DNA of 64,000 bases from contig NZ_JAVBIJ010000001.1 of assembly GCF_032193765.1 (NCBI RefSeq), positions 3,596,001 through 3,660,000 of the forward strand, in the 5' to 3' direction. The notes under the pieces are model-generated. The model made no database searches. It was given only the letters and a program-made list of their open reading frames with translations, and was not told the DNA's origin. Each line of letters begins with the position of its first letter. Position 1 is the first letter of the stretch. This document shows positions 1-9,563 of the stretch, piece by piece. Source of the stretch: Rhodoferax potami (GTDB lineage: Bacteria; Pseudomonadota; Gammaproteobacteria; Burkholderiales; Burkholderiaceae_C). Both the position numbers and the translations under genes were made by a program.

Positions 1-271
1 AGGCGCTATCGCCCAGTGTGATGATGCGCCGTTGACTCGGGGCTTGGCTCAGCCACTCTTCCGTGCGCAAGACAAGGGCATCTAAGCCTTCCGGTACGAG
101 GCATAGTGAACCCGCTTGGCGGACCGTGACACAAGCACGCAGCTCTGACTCACTGGCCTCAAAAATTGCTTGTGGCAGACCGAAGTGTTGCAGGAGACTC
201 CGCGCGGTGACATCACCCACGCCATCCGTGAGCCCCAAGCGCAGCCATGCGCGCAGTTCAATCGACTCCAC
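1..271 (-). CDS. dprA: DNA-processing protein DprA, N-terminal part (runs off window)
   Basis: DprA loads RecA onto incoming single-stranded DNA during natural transformation, in the cytoplasm. Only about 90 N-terminal residues lie in the window; the gene runs off the left edge. Visible are a helical N-terminal part (ELRAWLRLGLTDGVGD, a SAM/HhH-like start typical of DprA) and, at the edge, RRIITLGDSA, which matches the entry into the Rossmann-like DprA fold (usually RRIITLGDPxYP). I chose the GTG at 271 because it directly starts the conserved region and has a purine-rich AAGGCAGGG just upstream. It lies 20 bp after the stop of the LysM gene on the same strand, so the two are probably cotranscribed; lysM-dprA next to def-fmt is a common proteobacterial arrangement. 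The call rests on short sequence, but the motif and context agree. Confidence 0.8.
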   Translation of the reverse strand, partial: MESIELRAWLRLGLTDGVGDVTARSLLQHFGLPQAIFEASESELRACVTVRQAGSLCLVPEGLDALVLRTEEWLSQAPSQRRIITLGDSA

Positions 272-291
272 AGTCCCTGCCTTGCCGTGGA

Positions 292-1509
292 TCAGCGGGG
301 GTTGATCAGGCGGTCGCCGATCCGAACGGAGTCACTGATCTCCAGAATCAGCGCATACGACACCCGTTCGTAAGAACTGAACACCATCAAAATGCCATTG
401 CGTTCATCGGGCAACTTCATCAGAGGACGGGACGGGTCGGATCGATCCACCACCCGCGCTCCATCCTTTTGGATGGCCAACACATGGCCGGACTCAATGC
501 CATCGCGTTTGCCCAAGCTGATCGCCACCACTTGATTCTGGGAGGCGTTCACAATCGACGTGCTTCCATAGACCGACACAATGCGGCCGTTGACGCGCGC
601 TTCCGGGGCACGCGGCGTGTAGCTGGCGAACTGCTTGGGTGGTTCGGGAATCAGCCGATCACCCACCCGCATCTCTTCCTTGGCCGACACGATATCGATG
701 GTGGCGGGCACTACTGCGCTCTGCACCTTCCCATCGGAGCCGTTGACCTCGGATGTGCTTTCACTCCGCGCAAGGACCGCCTTCCCGACGTACTGCGCCT
801 CATACGCCAGCACCTCGCCGGTGCCGGGATCTTTAAGAGGCTTGGCATTGCGGAACACGCGGAACAGTTGTTCCTTGTTTTGGTTGTCCAGCAGGGGCGA
901 ATCGGTGCCGCGGGCGTAGGCCCGGTCGCCACGTCCCAGCAGCACCCGCTCTTCTTGCGTCGCCACAATGCGGGCAGCGCCTTCCAGACCTGCTTCATCT
1001 ACGATCATCGGCTCTGCCAAAAACGCCTCAATCACACTGGTGCGAAGTGTGGGGAGCGCAAAGTCAGGCAAATTCTCGGAGCGGGTACGAGGGCTGAGCC
1101 GCACGGTGTCCGGTGCACCGTTCGCTGTGCCGACGGCATTGGCGAGCCTCAAGGTAGCAACGCCGTTGTTCCGCTCCAGCAGCAAAATTTGGCCCGGGTA
1201 GATGCGATGAGGGTTCTTGATGTCCTCAAGGTTCATGCCCCAGAGCTCAGGCCAGCGCCAAGGGCTCTTCAAGAAGAGGGTTGAGATGCCCCATAGCGTG
1301 TCGCCGCTCTTGATGGTGTAACGATCGGGCGCGTTGGCGGCCAATTCGCTCAAGGGCACACCCTTTTGCGCCACTGCAGCGGCGGTCTGGCGCTGTTCGC
1401 TGGTAATCGGGAAACTTTGCGCCCCTACGCTTGCGCTTGTCAGCGCCCCAGCCAGAGCAGCTACAGCGGCCAAGGCCAAGCGGGATTTCGCCATCAGGTG
1501 TGTCGTCAT
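292..1509 (-). CDS. LysM peptidoglycan-binding domain protein, exported
   Basis: Predicted periplasmic or envelope protein of 405 aa with one LysM domain, which binds N-acetylglucosamine-containing glycans in the wall. From the ATG at 1509 there is a signal peptide (basic MAKSR, hydrophobic LALAAVAALAGAL, likely cleavage after VGAQ). The LysM domain follows at about residues 58-110 (YTIKSGDTLWGIS ... WPELW ... NPHRIYPGQILLL). The remaining 290 residues are a conserved beta-rich region of unknown role found in this family. An upstream in-frame ATG at 1632 would put a non-signal-like leader before the signal peptide, so I prefer 1509; the ATG at 1494 is also possible. It is divergent from def and precedes dprA. 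The specific function is unknown. Confidence 0.85.
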   Translation of the reverse strand: MTTHLMAKSRLALAAVAALAGALTSASVGAQSFPITSEQRQTAAAVAQKGVPLSELAANAPDRYTIKSGDTLWGISTLFLKSPWRWPELWGMNLEDIKNPHRIYPGQILLLERNNGVATLRLANAVGTANGAPDTVRLSPRTRSENLPDFALPTLRTSVIEAFLAEPMIVDEAGLEGAARIVATQEERVLLGRGDRAYARGTDSPLLDNQNKEQLFRVFRNAKPLKDPGTGEVLAYEAQYVGKAVLARSESTSEVNGSDGKVQSAVVPATIDIVSAKEEMRVGDRLIPEPPKQFASYTPRAPEARVNGRIVSVYGSTSIVNASQNQVVAISLGKRDGIESGHVLAIQKDGARVVDRSDPSRPLMKLPDERNGILMVFSSYERVSYALILEISDSVRIGDRLINPR

Positions 1510-1650
1510 AGGGTGCAAATCAGGGTCTAAACTTGATAATTTACGCGCGATTTTGCGCTCAAGCCCTTGATTCAGCAACGATTTTGGGCAGCCCGTAATG
1601 CAAGCAAGCGTAAAAGTGGCGAAAATACCCACATCTCCAAGGCAGCATTC

Positions 1651-2160
1651 ATGGCTCTACTTCCCATCCTTTGTTTTCCCGATCCCCGTTTGCACACGGT
1701 GGCCCAACCCGTAAGCGCTGTTGATGACCGCATCCGCGCATTGACGCGGGACATGCTCGAAACCATGTACGACGCCAGTGGCATCGGCCTGGCTGCCAGC
1801 CAGATCGATGTCCATGAGCGTGTCATCGTGATTGATGTGTCGGAAGACCGCGACCAACCCATGGTGTTGATCAACCCCGAATTGGTCTGGACCAGCGCGG
1901 AAACGCACCTGAATGAAGAGGGCTGCCTCTCCGTGCCGGGCATTTACGATGGCGTGACGCGTTTTAACGCGGTCCATTGCAAGGCTCTGGACGCGGACGG
2001 CAAAAGTCGGGTGATCGAAGCGGACGGTTTGCTGGCAGTTTGCATCCAGCACGAGATGGATCACCTGATGGGCAAAGTGTTCGTCGAGTACCTGTCGCCG
2101 CTCAAGCGCAACCGGATCAAAACCAAGATGCTCAAGGCCAAGCGCGAGGAAGCGCGCTAA
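1651..2160 (+). CDS. def: peptide deformylase
   Basis: Removes the formyl group from the N-terminal methionine of new proteins, a cytosolic metalloenzyme acting at the ribosome. At 169 aa it has the usual length and all three motifs: GIGLAASQ near residue 46, EEGCLSVPG near residue 90 (Cys is the metal ligand) and QHEMDHLMG near residue 134 (HExxH with two His ligands and catalytic Glu). The start is the ATG at 1651, giving the standard [14 protein letters not shown] opening; a longer in-frame extension to 1567 has no family support. fmt follows with no gap, forming the classic def-fmt operon. Confidence 0.96.
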   Translation: MALLPILCFPDPRLHTVAQPVSAVDDRIRALTRDMLETMYDASGIGLAASQIDVHERVIVIDVSEDRDQPMVLINPELVWTSAETHLNEEGCLSVPGIYDGVTRFNAVHCKALDADGKSRVIEADGLLAVCIQHEMDHLMGKVFVEYLSPLKRNRIKTKMLKAKREEAR

Positions 2161-3174
2161 GTGCCGGCAGCGTTCAAGCCGCTTCGGGTCATATTTGCAG
2201 GCACCCCTGAATTCGCCCGGCTCGCTTTGGCTGAGCTCCATGCCGCCGGCCACACCATCGCGCTGGTGTTGAGCCAGCCTGATCGGCCTGCGGGTCGTGG
2301 CATGAAGTTGCAGGCCTCGGCGGTCAAGCAATATGCGGTGGAACACCAAATTCCTGTCGCCCAACCACGCAGCTTGCGCTTGGACGGCAAGTATCCGGAC
2401 GATGCCGGTTTGGCCCGCACGACGATTGCCGACGCGCAAGCGGATGTCATGGTGGTGGCTGCCTATGGGCTGATATTGCCCCAGTGGGTGCTCGACGACA
2501 TGGCCGCCCCCCATGCCGATGGACGGCCCCGCTATGGCTGCTTGAATATCCACGGCTCCTTGCTCCCGCGTTGGCGGGGGGCTGCGCCTATCCACCGGGC
2601 AATCGAGTCCGGCGATACCCAAACCGGCGTCACCATCATGCAAATGGATCTGGGCCTGGATACCGGCGATATGTTGCTCAAAGAATCGCTCCCGATTGCC
2701 GATAGCGACACCACCTCGACCTTGCATGACAAGGTGGCCGCGCTAGGCGCGCGCATGGTGGTGCAAGCCTTGGCCGATGCTGCGCAGGGCGTTTTGCAGC
2801 CGGTGGTCCAGCCTGCTGAGGGTGTGACCTACGCCCACAAAATCGATAAAGACGAAGCGCCTATCCGGTGGGCCGACGATGCGGGTGCCATCGTGCGGCG
2901 CATTCGGGCCTTCAACCCATTTCCCGGTGCCAGCACCGTGTTGGAGGGTGAGGTGATCAAGGTCTGGGCTGCGCAAGCTCAGGCGACGGAAACAGCGGTT
3001 CCTTCTGGGCAAATTGTTGCTGTAACGCCCGATGGTATTGCGGTGGCTGCTATGAATTCTGTAGTGCTATTGACGGAGTTGCAGCGCCCCGGGGGCAAGC
3101 GCCTCCCGGTGGCTGACTTTTTGCGCGGCATGCCCTTGCAGGTCGGCCAGCGCTTCGATGTGCCGCCGCTGTAA
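2161..3174 (+). CDS. fmt: methionyl-tRNA formyltransferase
   Basis: Transfers the formyl group from 10-formyl-THF to Met-tRNA(fMet), providing the initiator tRNA. The 337-aa protein has an N-terminal Rossmann formyltransferase domain starting IFAGTPEFA, the catalytic [16 protein letters not shown] segment (Asn/His), the Asp of [11 protein letters not shown], and a C-terminal OB-like domain ending in [15 protein letters not shown]. The start is GTG at 2161, immediately after the def stop codon, so translation is probably coupled to def. The gene pairs functionally with def: one adds, the other removes, the formyl group. Confidence 0.96.
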   Translation: MPAAFKPLRVIFAGTPEFARLALAELHAAGHTIALVLSQPDRPAGRGMKLQASAVKQYAVEHQIPVAQPRSLRLDGKYPDDAGLARTTIADAQADVMVVAAYGLILPQWVLDDMAAPHADGRPRYGCLNIHGSLLPRWRGAAPIHRAIESGDTQTGVTIMQMDLGLDTGDMLLKESLPIADSDTTSTLHDKVAALGARMVVQALADAAQGVLQPVVQPAEGVTYAHKIDKDEAPIRWADDAGAIVRRIRAFNPFPGASTVLEGEVIKVWAAQAQATETAVPSGQIVAVTPDGIAVAAMNSVVLLTELQRPGGKRLPVADFLRGMPLQVGQRFDVPPL

Positions 3175-3188
3175 GGGCTGGCTCATCC

Positions 3189-3929
3189 ATGTTTTTTCTG
3201 CGGGAAAACTACCGCCACCCTGAGTTTCGCAAAGGCTTTCGCGACATGGCCGGCGTGGCCCCCGGCATCGCCGCGTGGGGCCTGATGACGGGCGTGGCCA
3301 TGGTGAAGTCCGGATTGAGCGTCACTGAAGCCTTGCTGATGGCGCTCACCGTGTTTGCCGGTAGCTCGCAACTCGCGGCCATGCCGCTCATTCAAGCCGG
3401 TGCGCCGGTCTGGGTGATTTTGGCGACCGGCTTTTGTGTGAATTTGCGTTTCGTAGTGTTCAGTGCGCATTTGCGGCCGTATCTGATGCACCTGCCCCGT
3501 TGGCAGCGTCTGGTCACCGGCTACTTGTCTGCCGATTTGACCTATGTGCTGTTTACCCAGCGCTACCCGCAGCCGGGTGAAGGGGAAGCAGCCCGGCGCG
3601 CCCAAATGGCCTATCTCGCGGGCAATGGCGGTATCAACTGGGCCAGCTGGGTGAGTAGCAGCGTGGCCGGGGTGGTGCTGGCCAATTTTGTTCCCACGGC
3701 CTGGGGCTTGGGGTTTGCGGGCATCTTGGCACTGGTCGGCATGTTGGCCTCGTTGGCCAGCAGCCGCATGCGTTGGGTGTCGGCCGGCGTTGCCGGTTCT
3801 GCTGCGGTGGCGGCTTTTGCTTTGCCCCTCAAACTCAATATTCTGGTGGCGATTGCTGCTGCGGTGGCGGTTTGCCTGTTGCTGGAGTCACGGCTCGCAC
3901 CCCTTAAGCCGGAGGAGGCTGCGGGATGA
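3189..3929 (+). CDS. azlC: AzlC family branched-chain amino acid exporter, large subunit
   Basis: Integral inner-membrane protein of 246 aa, the larger part of the two-component AzlC/AzlD (YgaZ/YgaH-type) exporter of branched-chain amino acids. The family signature is clear: RKGFRDMAGVAPGIAAWGL at the start, VFAGSSQLAAMPL near residue 56, and VNLRFVVFSAHLRPY near residue 80. Several hydrophobic membrane segments follow, with a long hydrophobic C-terminal stretch. It overlaps the next gene (azlD) by 4 bp (ATGA), so the two are translationally coupled. It begins 14 bp after fmt and may be read through from the def-fmt transcript. The substrate is inferred from the family. Confidence 0.9.
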   Translation: MFFLRENYRHPEFRKGFRDMAGVAPGIAAWGLMTGVAMVKSGLSVTEALLMALTVFAGSSQLAAMPLIQAGAPVWVILATGFCVNLRFVVFSAHLRPYLMHLPRWQRLVTGYLSADLTYVLFTQRYPQPGEGEAARRAQMAYLAGNGGINWASWVSSSVAGVVLANFVPTAWGLGFAGILALVGMLASLASSRMRWVSAGVAGSAAVAAFALPLKLNILVAIAAAVAVCLLLESRLAPLKPEEAAG

Positions 3930-4282
3930 GTCTCTTTGAAAACACCGATGTCTGGACCCTGCTGACGATCGTGGGGCTGGCGTGCGTAACCGTGGTTGCG
4001 CGCTCTTTCTTTTTCATCTTCGACAGGCACTGGGAAATGCCTGCATGGGCGCAGCGTGGCTTGCAATATGCGCCCATCGCCGCTTTGGCAGCCGTGATCG
4101 TGCCGGAGATCGTGATGGTTCAGGGCCAGATAATTCACACGCTCAAAGACGCGCGCCTGTATGCGGTCGCCGCGGGTTTGGCGTATTTTTTCTGGCGGCG
4201 TGGACGGGGGCAGGCCGTGCTGGGCACCATCATGTCCGGCATGGCGGTGTATCTGCCGCTGCATATTGGCTGGGGCTGGTAG
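3926..4282 (+). CDS. azlD: AzlD family branched-chain amino acid exporter, small subunit
   Basis: Small inner-membrane partner (118 aa) of AzlC. The sequence shows about four hydrophobic segments, a conserved RSFFFIF motif near residue 27, and a family-typical WAQRGLQYAPIAALAAVIVPE stretch. The ATG overlaps the azlC stop by 4 bp, as is usual for the pair. No terminator is obvious after it; 125 bp separate it from pgk. Confidence 0.88.
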   Translation: MSLFENTDVWTLLTIVGLACVTVVARSFFFIFDRHWEMPAWAQRGLQYAPIAALAAVIVPEIVMVQGQIIHTLKDARLYAVAAGLAYFFWRRGRGQAVLGTIMSGMAVYLPLHIGWGW

Positions 4283-4407
4283 GCGCTGCACCGTACCGTA
4301 CCGGGTAGGGAACCCGCACACCGGTAGTGCGCTTCTACAATGCGCGCAGTGACAGCGCTGCGCGGCTGCCGAACCGGTTTTTCAATTAACTATCTCGAGG
4401 TTTTTTC

Positions 4408-5601
4408 ATGCAAGTGATCCGCTTTTCTGATCTGGTCGCCCAAGGCCAGGTGGCCGGCAAACGTGTTTTCATCCGTGCCGATTTGAATGTGCCTCAAGAC
4501 GATGCCGGTCACATCACTGAAGACACCCGCATCCGCGCCAGCATTCCGTGCATCGAGATGGCGCTGAATGCCGGAGCTGCCGTGATGGTGACCAGCCACT
4601 TGGGGCGCCCCACTGAGGGCGAGTTCAAGCCTGAAGACTCTTTGGCCCCTGTGGCCAAGCGCATGGGCGAGCTGATGGGCCGCGAGATTCCGGTGTTGGC
4701 CAATTGGACCGACGGCGTGACGGTTGCACCCGGCCAGCTGGTGATGCTGGAAAACTGCCGCGTCAACAAGGGCGAGAAAAAGAACAACGAAGAACTCGCC
4801 AAGAAAATGGCCGCTCTGTGTGACATCTTTGTGCACGACGCGTTTGGTACTGCCCACCGCGCGGAAGCTTCCACTTACGGTATCGCCCAATTCGCGCCGG
4901 TGGCGTGTGCAGGCCCCTTGCTGGCCGCGGAAATGGATGCGATCAGCAAAGCCCTGCTGGCGCCCAAGCGCCCGCTGGTGGCCATCGTGGCGGGTTCCAA
5001 GGTGTCCACCAAGCTCACCATTTTGAAGAGCTTGGCCGACAACGTGGACCAGTTGATTGTGGGCGGCGGTATCGCGAATACCTTCATGCTGGCGGCCGGC
5101 TTGAAAATCGGCAAGAGCTTGGCTGAGCCCGATTTGTTGGCAGAGGCCACTGCAGTGATCGAGGCCATGAAAGCGCGCGGTGCCGCAGTGCCTATCCCGA
5201 CGGACGTGGTCACTGCCAAAACCTTTGCGGCTGATGCGCCCGCCACCATCAAGGCTGCGACCGACGTGGCGGATGATGACCTGATTCTGGATATCGGCCC
5301 GCAGACGGCCCAGGCGTTGGCTGAGCAACTCAAGAAGGCCGGCACCATTGTGTGGAACGGCCCGGTGGGTGTGTTTGAATTCCCGGCTTTCGAGAACGGC
5401 ACCAAGGTGATTGCCCACGCCATCGCGGAGAGCAGTGCCTTCAGCATTGCCGGCGGTGGCGACACGCTGGCTGCGATTGCCAAGTACGGCATCGAAAAAC
5501 AAGTGGGTTACATCTCTACCGGTGGCGGTGCGTTCCTCGAAGTGCTGGAAGGCAAAACCCTGCCGGCTTTCGAGATTTTGGGCAAGCGCGCAGCGGGTTG
5601 A
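4408..5601 (+). CDS. pgk: phosphoglycerate kinase
   Basis: Glycolytic and gluconeogenic cytosolic enzyme interconverting 1,3-bisphosphoglycerate + ADP and 3-phosphoglycerate + ATP. The 397-aa sequence contains the signature [13 protein letters not shown] (residues about 15-28), the substrate-binding TSHLGRP, the hinge KAPLV-like [16 protein letters not shown], and the nucleotide-binding C-terminal GGGDTLAA and STGGGAFLE motifs. It is preceded by an AT-rich purine stretch and followed by one copy of the dispersed palindromic repeat and a terminator. pyk and fba follow within 4 kb, forming a lower-glycolysis cluster interrupted only by a signalling gene on the other strand. Confidence 0.97.
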   Translation: MQVIRFSDLVAQGQVAGKRVFIRADLNVPQDDAGHITEDTRIRASIPCIEMALNAGAAVMVTSHLGRPTEGEFKPEDSLAPVAKRMGELMGREIPVLANWTDGVTVAPGQLVMLENCRVNKGEKKNNEELAKKMAALCDIFVHDAFGTAHRAEASTYGIAQFAPVACAGPLLAAEMDAISKALLAPKRPLVAIVAGSKVSTKLTILKSLADNVDQLIVGGGIANTFMLAAGLKIGKSLAEPDLLAEATAVIEAMKARGAAVPIPTDVVTAKTFAADAPATIKAATDVADDDLILDIGPQTAQALAEQLKKAGTIVWNGPVGVFEFPAFENGTKVIAHAIAESSAFSIAGGGDTLAAIAKYGIEKQVGYISTGGGAFLEVLEGKTLPAFEILGKRAAG

Positions 5602-5602
5602 T

Positions 5603-5650
5603 TTGCTATTATTTTAATAGCTAGAGGCGCAAGTTCTATGTGCGCTAAGG
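5603..5650 (+). repeat. dispersed palindromic intergenic repeat, copy A (after pgk)
   Basis: Starts TTGCTATTATTTTAATAGCT, an inverted repeat (GCTATTA / TAATAGC), followed by AGAGGCGC and a TGTGCGCTA arm. It resembles copies near 22322, 26770 and 61530. It lies directly between the pgk stop and its terminator. Confidence 0.6.
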
Positions 5651-5685
5651 GCACTTCCGGCATTCAGCTGGCAGTGCCTTTTTTT
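5650..5685 (+). terminator. rho-independent terminator of pgk
   Basis: Stem GGCACT/AGTGCC with an inner extension (CCGG/CTGG), followed by seven T residues. It lies 49 bp after the pgk stop and just before the convergent GGDEF gene. Confidence 0.8.
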
Positions 5686-5701
5686 ATGGGCGTGTTCGCG
5701 A

Positions 5702-6673
5702 TCAGGTGGCCGGCTGGGTTGCGCCGTCGAGTTGCAGGGCACGGATCTGCCCGGTCCCTGCTTTTTTGGCGTGTTGGAGTTGCTCGCTGGCGGCCTGTAA
5801 AAACGCTTCCCAAGTCACAGGCGCGGCCTGCAAGCGGGTCACCAGTCCCAGGCTGATCGTGACCTGTCGCCCTGCAGACTGATCCGGCTTTAGCCCCACG
5901 AGTTCGCGCACACGTTGCTCCATGTGGTTCGCAAGCTTGCGCGCGTGTGCGGGCGAGGTGTCTGGCAATAGACAGGCGAATTCTTCTCCGGCAAAACGGG
6001 CCACTACGTCGGCCGGGCGGCGCAACACCTCTTTGAGCGCTAACGCAATTGTGCGCAAGCAGTCATCTCCGGCTTGATGGCCGTAGCGGGTGTTGTAGGC
6101 CTCGAAGTGGTCCACATCCACCAGAATCAAAGAAAGTGATTGGCCGCTGCGGGTCGAGCGCGCCCACTCCGAGGCGAGCTGTTGATCAAAATAGCGGCGA
6201 TTGAACACCCCAGACAAGCCGTCGAGCAGTACCAGTTTCTTCAGCATGTCTGCCTGGAACTTGAGTGTGAGCTGGGTGTGCACCCGTGCCTTGACCACTG
6301 CCGGGTTGATCGGCTTAGCAATAAAGTCCACTGCGCCCAAGCTCAGGCCGTGGGTTTCCTGGCCGGGGTCTGAGCGGGCGGTCACAAAAATGATGGGGAG
6401 CGCAGCCGTCTGAGGGTCGGCTTTCAGGGCTTTGCACACGGTGAAGCCATCCATGCCCGGCATCAGCACATCCAACAGCACCAGGTCGGGCGGGTCGCTA
6501 CGGCACAGCGCCAAGGCCTGCTCACCGCTGGTCGCCATATAGACCTGGTAATCCGCAGAGAGCGTGTGCATCAGCAACTGCAGGTGTACGGGCTGGTCGT
6601 CGACCACCAGAAGCTTGGGCTTGCCGTGGGTGCTGTCCAGCAAGGCGGCAGTGTGTGAGGCAGCGGCATTCAT
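5702..6673 (-). CDS. response regulator diguanylate cyclase (REC-GGDEF)
   Basis: Predicted cytosolic two-domain protein (323 aa) making the second messenger c-di-GMP from two GTP. The receiver domain spans residues about 20-135, with acidic pair VVDDQ at 24-27, phosphoacceptor Asp68 in LVLLDVLMPG, and Lys120 in DFIAKPIN. The GGDEF domain follows at about 145-315. Its active-site loop reads A-G-E-E-F (228-232) rather than GG[DE]EF; the metal/catalytic acids are kept and the first Gly is replaced by Ala. An inhibitory I-site RxxD (R219-D222) stands exactly five residues before the loop, as in feedback-inhibited cyclases. Activity is likely but not certain. It is the only diguanylate cyclase candidate in the window and could feed the LapD receptor encoded 28 kb away; that link is inference. 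Confidence 0.9.
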   Translation of the reverse strand: MNAAASHTAALLDSTHGKPKLLVVDDQPVHLQLLMHTLSADYQVYMATSGEQALALCRSDPPDLVLLDVLMPGMDGFTVCKALKADPQTAALPIIFVTARSDPGQETHGLSLGAVDFIAKPINPAVVKARVHTQLTLKFQADMLKKLVLLDGLSGVFNRRYFDQQLASEWARSTRSGQSLSLILVDVDHFEAYNTRYGHQAGDDCLRTIALALKEVLRRPADVVARFAGEEFACLLPDTSPAHARKLANHMEQRVRELVGLKPDQSAGRQVTISLGLVTRLQAAPVTWEAFLQAASEQLQHAKKAGTGQIRALQLDGATQPAT

Positions 6674-6766
6674 GGTGCGGGCGATGAACTAATAAGCGGC
6701 AAAGCTGGTGATTCCACCATGACCCGTAACTCGCCGGCCCCCGTAGATACCCGCCACTGTGCGATC

Positions 6767-6795
6767 TTGTCCCTTGCATGTAACCAAGGTACATA
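6767..6795 (+). promoter_or_regulatory. candidate sigma-70 promoter of pyk
   Basis: TTGTCC (6767-6772), a 17-bp spacer, and TACATA (6790-6795) stand 42 bp upstream of the pyk ATG. Spacing is ideal and both hexamers match in most positions. A strong Shine-Dalgarno (AGGAGA) sits before the ATG. Confidence 0.45.
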
Positions 6796-6837
6796 CAAGC
6801 GTGTAAAAATAGGTAACTACCTCTAGGAGACAGACAT

Positions 6838-8271
6838 ATGCCGCGCCGCGCCACCAAAATTGTTGCCACCCTCGGACCCGCCTCCAGCGATGCCGCCATT
6901 CTGGAGCAGATGATCCGGGCCGGTGTGAACGTGGTCCGGCTGAATTTCAGCCACGGCAAGGCGCAAGACCATATTGATCGCGCCCGTTTGGTGCGCGAAG
7001 CGGCGCAGCGCGCAGGGCGTGAAGTGGCCATCATGGCCGACCTGCAGGGCCCCAAAATTCGCGTCGGCAAGTTTGCCGAAGGTAAGGTATTTCTGGAGCA
7101 AGGCCAGAAATTTGTGCTGGATGCAGCCCGCACCGAGCTGGGTGATATCGACGCGGTGGGTCTCGATTACAAATCCCTGCCCAGCGAAGTCAAAGCCGGC
7201 GACGTGCTCTTGCTCAATGACGGTTTGATCGTGATCGTGGTGGACTCTGTGGTCGGCGACAAGGTGCACACCACCGTCAAGCTGGGCGGCGAGCTGTCCA
7301 ACAACAAGGGCATCAACAAACAAGGCGGCGGCTTGACAGCGCCTGCCCTGACCGGCAAAGACATGGAAGATATCCGCACTGCGATGAGCTTCCAGGCGGA
7401 CTACGTGGCCGTGAGCTTCCCAAAGAACGCCACCGACATGGAAATGGCACGCCAGCTCTGCAACGTGGCCGCCGCCGAGTACAACCACAAGCCCGGTTTG
7501 ATCGCCAAGATCGAGCGCGCTGAAGCCATCCCTAAGCTCGAAGAAATTCTGCTGGCATCGGACGGCATCATGGTGGCCCGTGGTGACTTGGCTGTGGAGG
7601 TGGGTAACGCTGCAGTCCCCGCACTGCAAAAGCGCATGATCAAGATGGCCCGCGAGCACGACAAAGTGGTGATCACTGCGACCCAGATGATGGAATCCAT
7701 GATCACCAACCCTGTGCCCACCCGCGCGGAGGTGAGCGACGTGGCCAACGCGGTGCTGGACGGCACCGACGCGGTGATGTTGTCCGCTGAAACCGCAGCT
7801 GGCAAGTACCCGCTGGAAACCGTGATCGAAATGGCCAAGATTTGCTTGGCAGCCGAGAGCAGCGAAATGGTCAAGCTGGATGCAGACTTCACCGGCAAGA
7901 CCTTCACCCGCATCGACCAGTCCATCGCCATGGGCGCGCTGTTCACTGCTCACCACCTGGGTGCCAAAGCCATCGTGGCCATGACTGACAGCGGCAGTAC
8001 CGCCTTGTGGATGAGCCGCCACCTGATCCATGTGCCGATTTACGCCTTGACCCCCAAGGTCAGCACCCAGCGCAAGATGACGCTGTACCGCAACGTGCGC
8101 CCTTTGCTGATGGGCACCAGCGCGGACCGCGATACCGCGTTGATGGATGCTGAAAAGCACCTCAAGACCCGCGGTATTGTGCAAAAGGGCGACATCTACG
8201 CCATCACTTGTGGCGAGCCGATGGGCGCACCGGGTGGTACCAACATGTTGAAGATTTGCGCGGTCAGCTAA
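6838..8271 (+). CDS. pyk: pyruvate kinase
   Basis: Final step of glycolysis, phosphoenolpyruvate + ADP to pyruvate + ATP, cytosolic. The 477-aa protein shows TKIVATLGPAS at the N-terminus, RLNFSHG, the ADLQGPKIRVG strand, the inserted B domain, the catalytic LIAKIERAEAI (active-site Lys), MVARGDLAVE, the ATQMMESM motif, and SAETAAGKYP. The allosteric C-terminal domain is present. It has its own candidate promoter and a strong terminator, so it is probably monocistronic. Confidence 0.97.
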   Translation: MPRRATKIVATLGPASSDAAILEQMIRAGVNVVRLNFSHGKAQDHIDRARLVREAAQRAGREVAIMADLQGPKIRVGKFAEGKVFLEQGQKFVLDAARTELGDIDAVGLDYKSLPSEVKAGDVLLLNDGLIVIVVDSVVGDKVHTTVKLGGELSNNKGINKQGGGLTAPALTGKDMEDIRTAMSFQADYVAVSFPKNATDMEMARQLCNVAAAEYNHKPGLIAKIERAEAIPKLEEILLASDGIMVARGDLAVEVGNAAVPALQKRMIKMAREHDKVVITATQMMESMITNPVPTRAEVSDVANAVLDGTDAVMLSAETAAGKYPLETVIEMAKICLAAESSEMVKLDADFTGKTFTRIDQSIAMGALFTAHHLGAKAIVAMTDSGSTALWMSRHLIHVPIYALTPKVSTQRKMTLYRNVRPLLMGTSADRDTALMDAEKHLKTRGIVQKGDIYAITCGEPMGAPGGTNMLKICAVS

Positions 8272-8292
8272 GCGGCAACTGCAGACGAAAAA

Positions 8293-8314
8293 GGGAGCTG
8301 AGGCTCCCTTTTTT
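8293..8314 (+). terminator. rho-independent terminator of pyk
   Basis: Perfect 6-bp stem GGGAGC/GCTCCC with a 4-nt loop and six T residues, 22 bp after the pyk stop. Confidence 0.9.
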
Positions 8315-8437
8315 ATGCCCCCAAGTCGAAGTGGCGGGGGTTAACCCTTGGCGAGTAGAATCCGGCAACGGTAAAAGTTACCAAGCGGTTACCAAGTCGG
8401 GCCGTTGACGGATTTTTAACTTCCTGGGGATAGAAAA

Positions 8438-9520
8438 ATGGCACTCGTTTCGATGCGCGAGCTTCTGGACCACGCGGCAACGCATAACTATGCGATTCCA
8501 GCGTTTAACGTCAACAACCTGGAGCAAGTCCAGGCCATCATGGAGGCCGCCAAGGAAACCGGTGCCCCCGTGATCATGCAGGCTAGCGCCGGCGCCCGCA
8601 AATATGCCGGCGAACACTTTCTCAAGCACCTGATCCAGGCGGCTGTTGAGAGCTACCCCACCATTCCGGTGGTGATGCACCAAGACCATGGCCAAAGCCC
8701 CGCGGTATGCCAGGGCGCGATCGACCTGGGCTTCAGCTCGGTGATGATGGACGGCTCTTTGGAAGCCGACGGCAAAACCATCGCCAGCTTTGAATACAAC
8801 GTCGAAGTCACCCGCAAGGTGGTGGACATGGCCCACAAGTTGGGTGTGACCGTGGAAGGCGAGTTGGGCTGCCTCGGCTCCCTGGAGACCATGAAGGGTG
8901 ACAAGGAAGACGGCCACGGCACGGACGCTGTCATGACCCGTGAGCAGCTCCTGACAGACCCTGAAGAAGCCGCTGAGTTTGTCAAACGTACCCAGCTGGA
9001 CGCTTTGGCCATTGCCATCGGTACCAGCCACGGCGCATACAAGTTCACCCGCCAGCCCACGGGCGATATCTTGGCGATTGAGCGCATCAAAGAAATTCAC
9101 GCCCGTATTCCCAACACCCATTTGGTGATGCACGGCTCCAGCGCAGTACCGCAAGAGTTGCTGGCCGCCATCAACCAATACGGCGGCAAGATGGCCCAGA
9201 CCTGGGGCGTGCCAGTCGAAGAAGTGCAGCGCGCCATTCAATTCGGTGTGCGCAAAGTCAATATCGACACCGATATTCGCATGGCCATGACCGCTGCTGT
9301 GCGCAAGTTCATGTTTGAGAACCCTGAAAAGTTCGATGCCCGCGAGTGGCTCAAGCCCGCCCGTGAAGCTGCCAAACAGTTGTGCAAACAGCGTTACATC
9401 GAGTTCGGTTGCGAAGGTCGTGCGGCCAGCATCAAGGGCCACAGCCTGCAAGTGGTGGCTGGCCAGTACGCGCGTGGCGAGTTGTCTCAAGTGGTGCAGG
9501 ACAGCGCGGTCACCGCCTGA
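8438..9520 (+). CDS. fba: fructose-bisphosphate aldolase, class II
   Basis: Zn-dependent aldolase (360 aa) interconverting fructose 1,6-bisphosphate and DHAP + glyceraldehyde 3-phosphate; in autotrophic relatives the CbbA version also serves the Calvin cycle. Motifs visible are [10 protein letters not shown] near residue 20, the metal-binding VVMHQDHGQ near residue 80, the GELGCLGS loop with an acidic Asp/Glu-rich insertion after it, GTSHGAYKF with a metal-ligand His, HGSSAVP, and KVNIDTDIR near the C-terminus. The CbbA-like subfamily is suggested by the [11 protein letters not shown] insertion. A GGGGA Shine-Dalgarno precedes the ATG. Confidence 0.96.
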   Translation: MALVSMRELLDHAATHNYAIPAFNVNNLEQVQAIMEAAKETGAPVIMQASAGARKYAGEHFLKHLIQAAVESYPTIPVVMHQDHGQSPAVCQGAIDLGFSSVMMDGSLEADGKTIASFEYNVEVTRKVVDMAHKLGVTVEGELGCLGSLETMKGDKEDGHGTDAVMTREQLLTDPEEAAEFVKRTQLDALAIAIGTSHGAYKFTRQPTGDILAIERIKEIHARIPNTHLVMHGSSAVPQELLAAINQYGGKMAQTWGVPVEEVQRAIQFGVRKVNIDTDIRMAMTAAVRKFMFENPEKFDAREWLKPAREAAKQLCKQRYIEFGCEGRAASIKGHSLQVVAGQYARGELSQVVQDSAVTA

Positions 9521-9563
9521 GCCGCTCACTCGCCGCACGCCGGCGCGAACTTGCGATAATCCA

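Noticed and set aside
247..1284. 345-codon open frame antisense to the LysM gene
   Set aside because: No recognisable domain; the opposite strand has a signal peptide and LysM domain and fits a conserved neighbourhood.
3030..3090. Dispersed-repeat-like sequence at the end of fmt (GCTGCTATGAATTCTGTAGT)
   Set aside because: Only a short block matches and the protein there follows the normal Fmt C-terminal pattern leading to LQRPGGKRL.
6823..8184. Long antisense frame opposite pyk
   Set aside because: His/Gln-rich shadow of a highly conserved enzyme gene; no domain or ribosome site.
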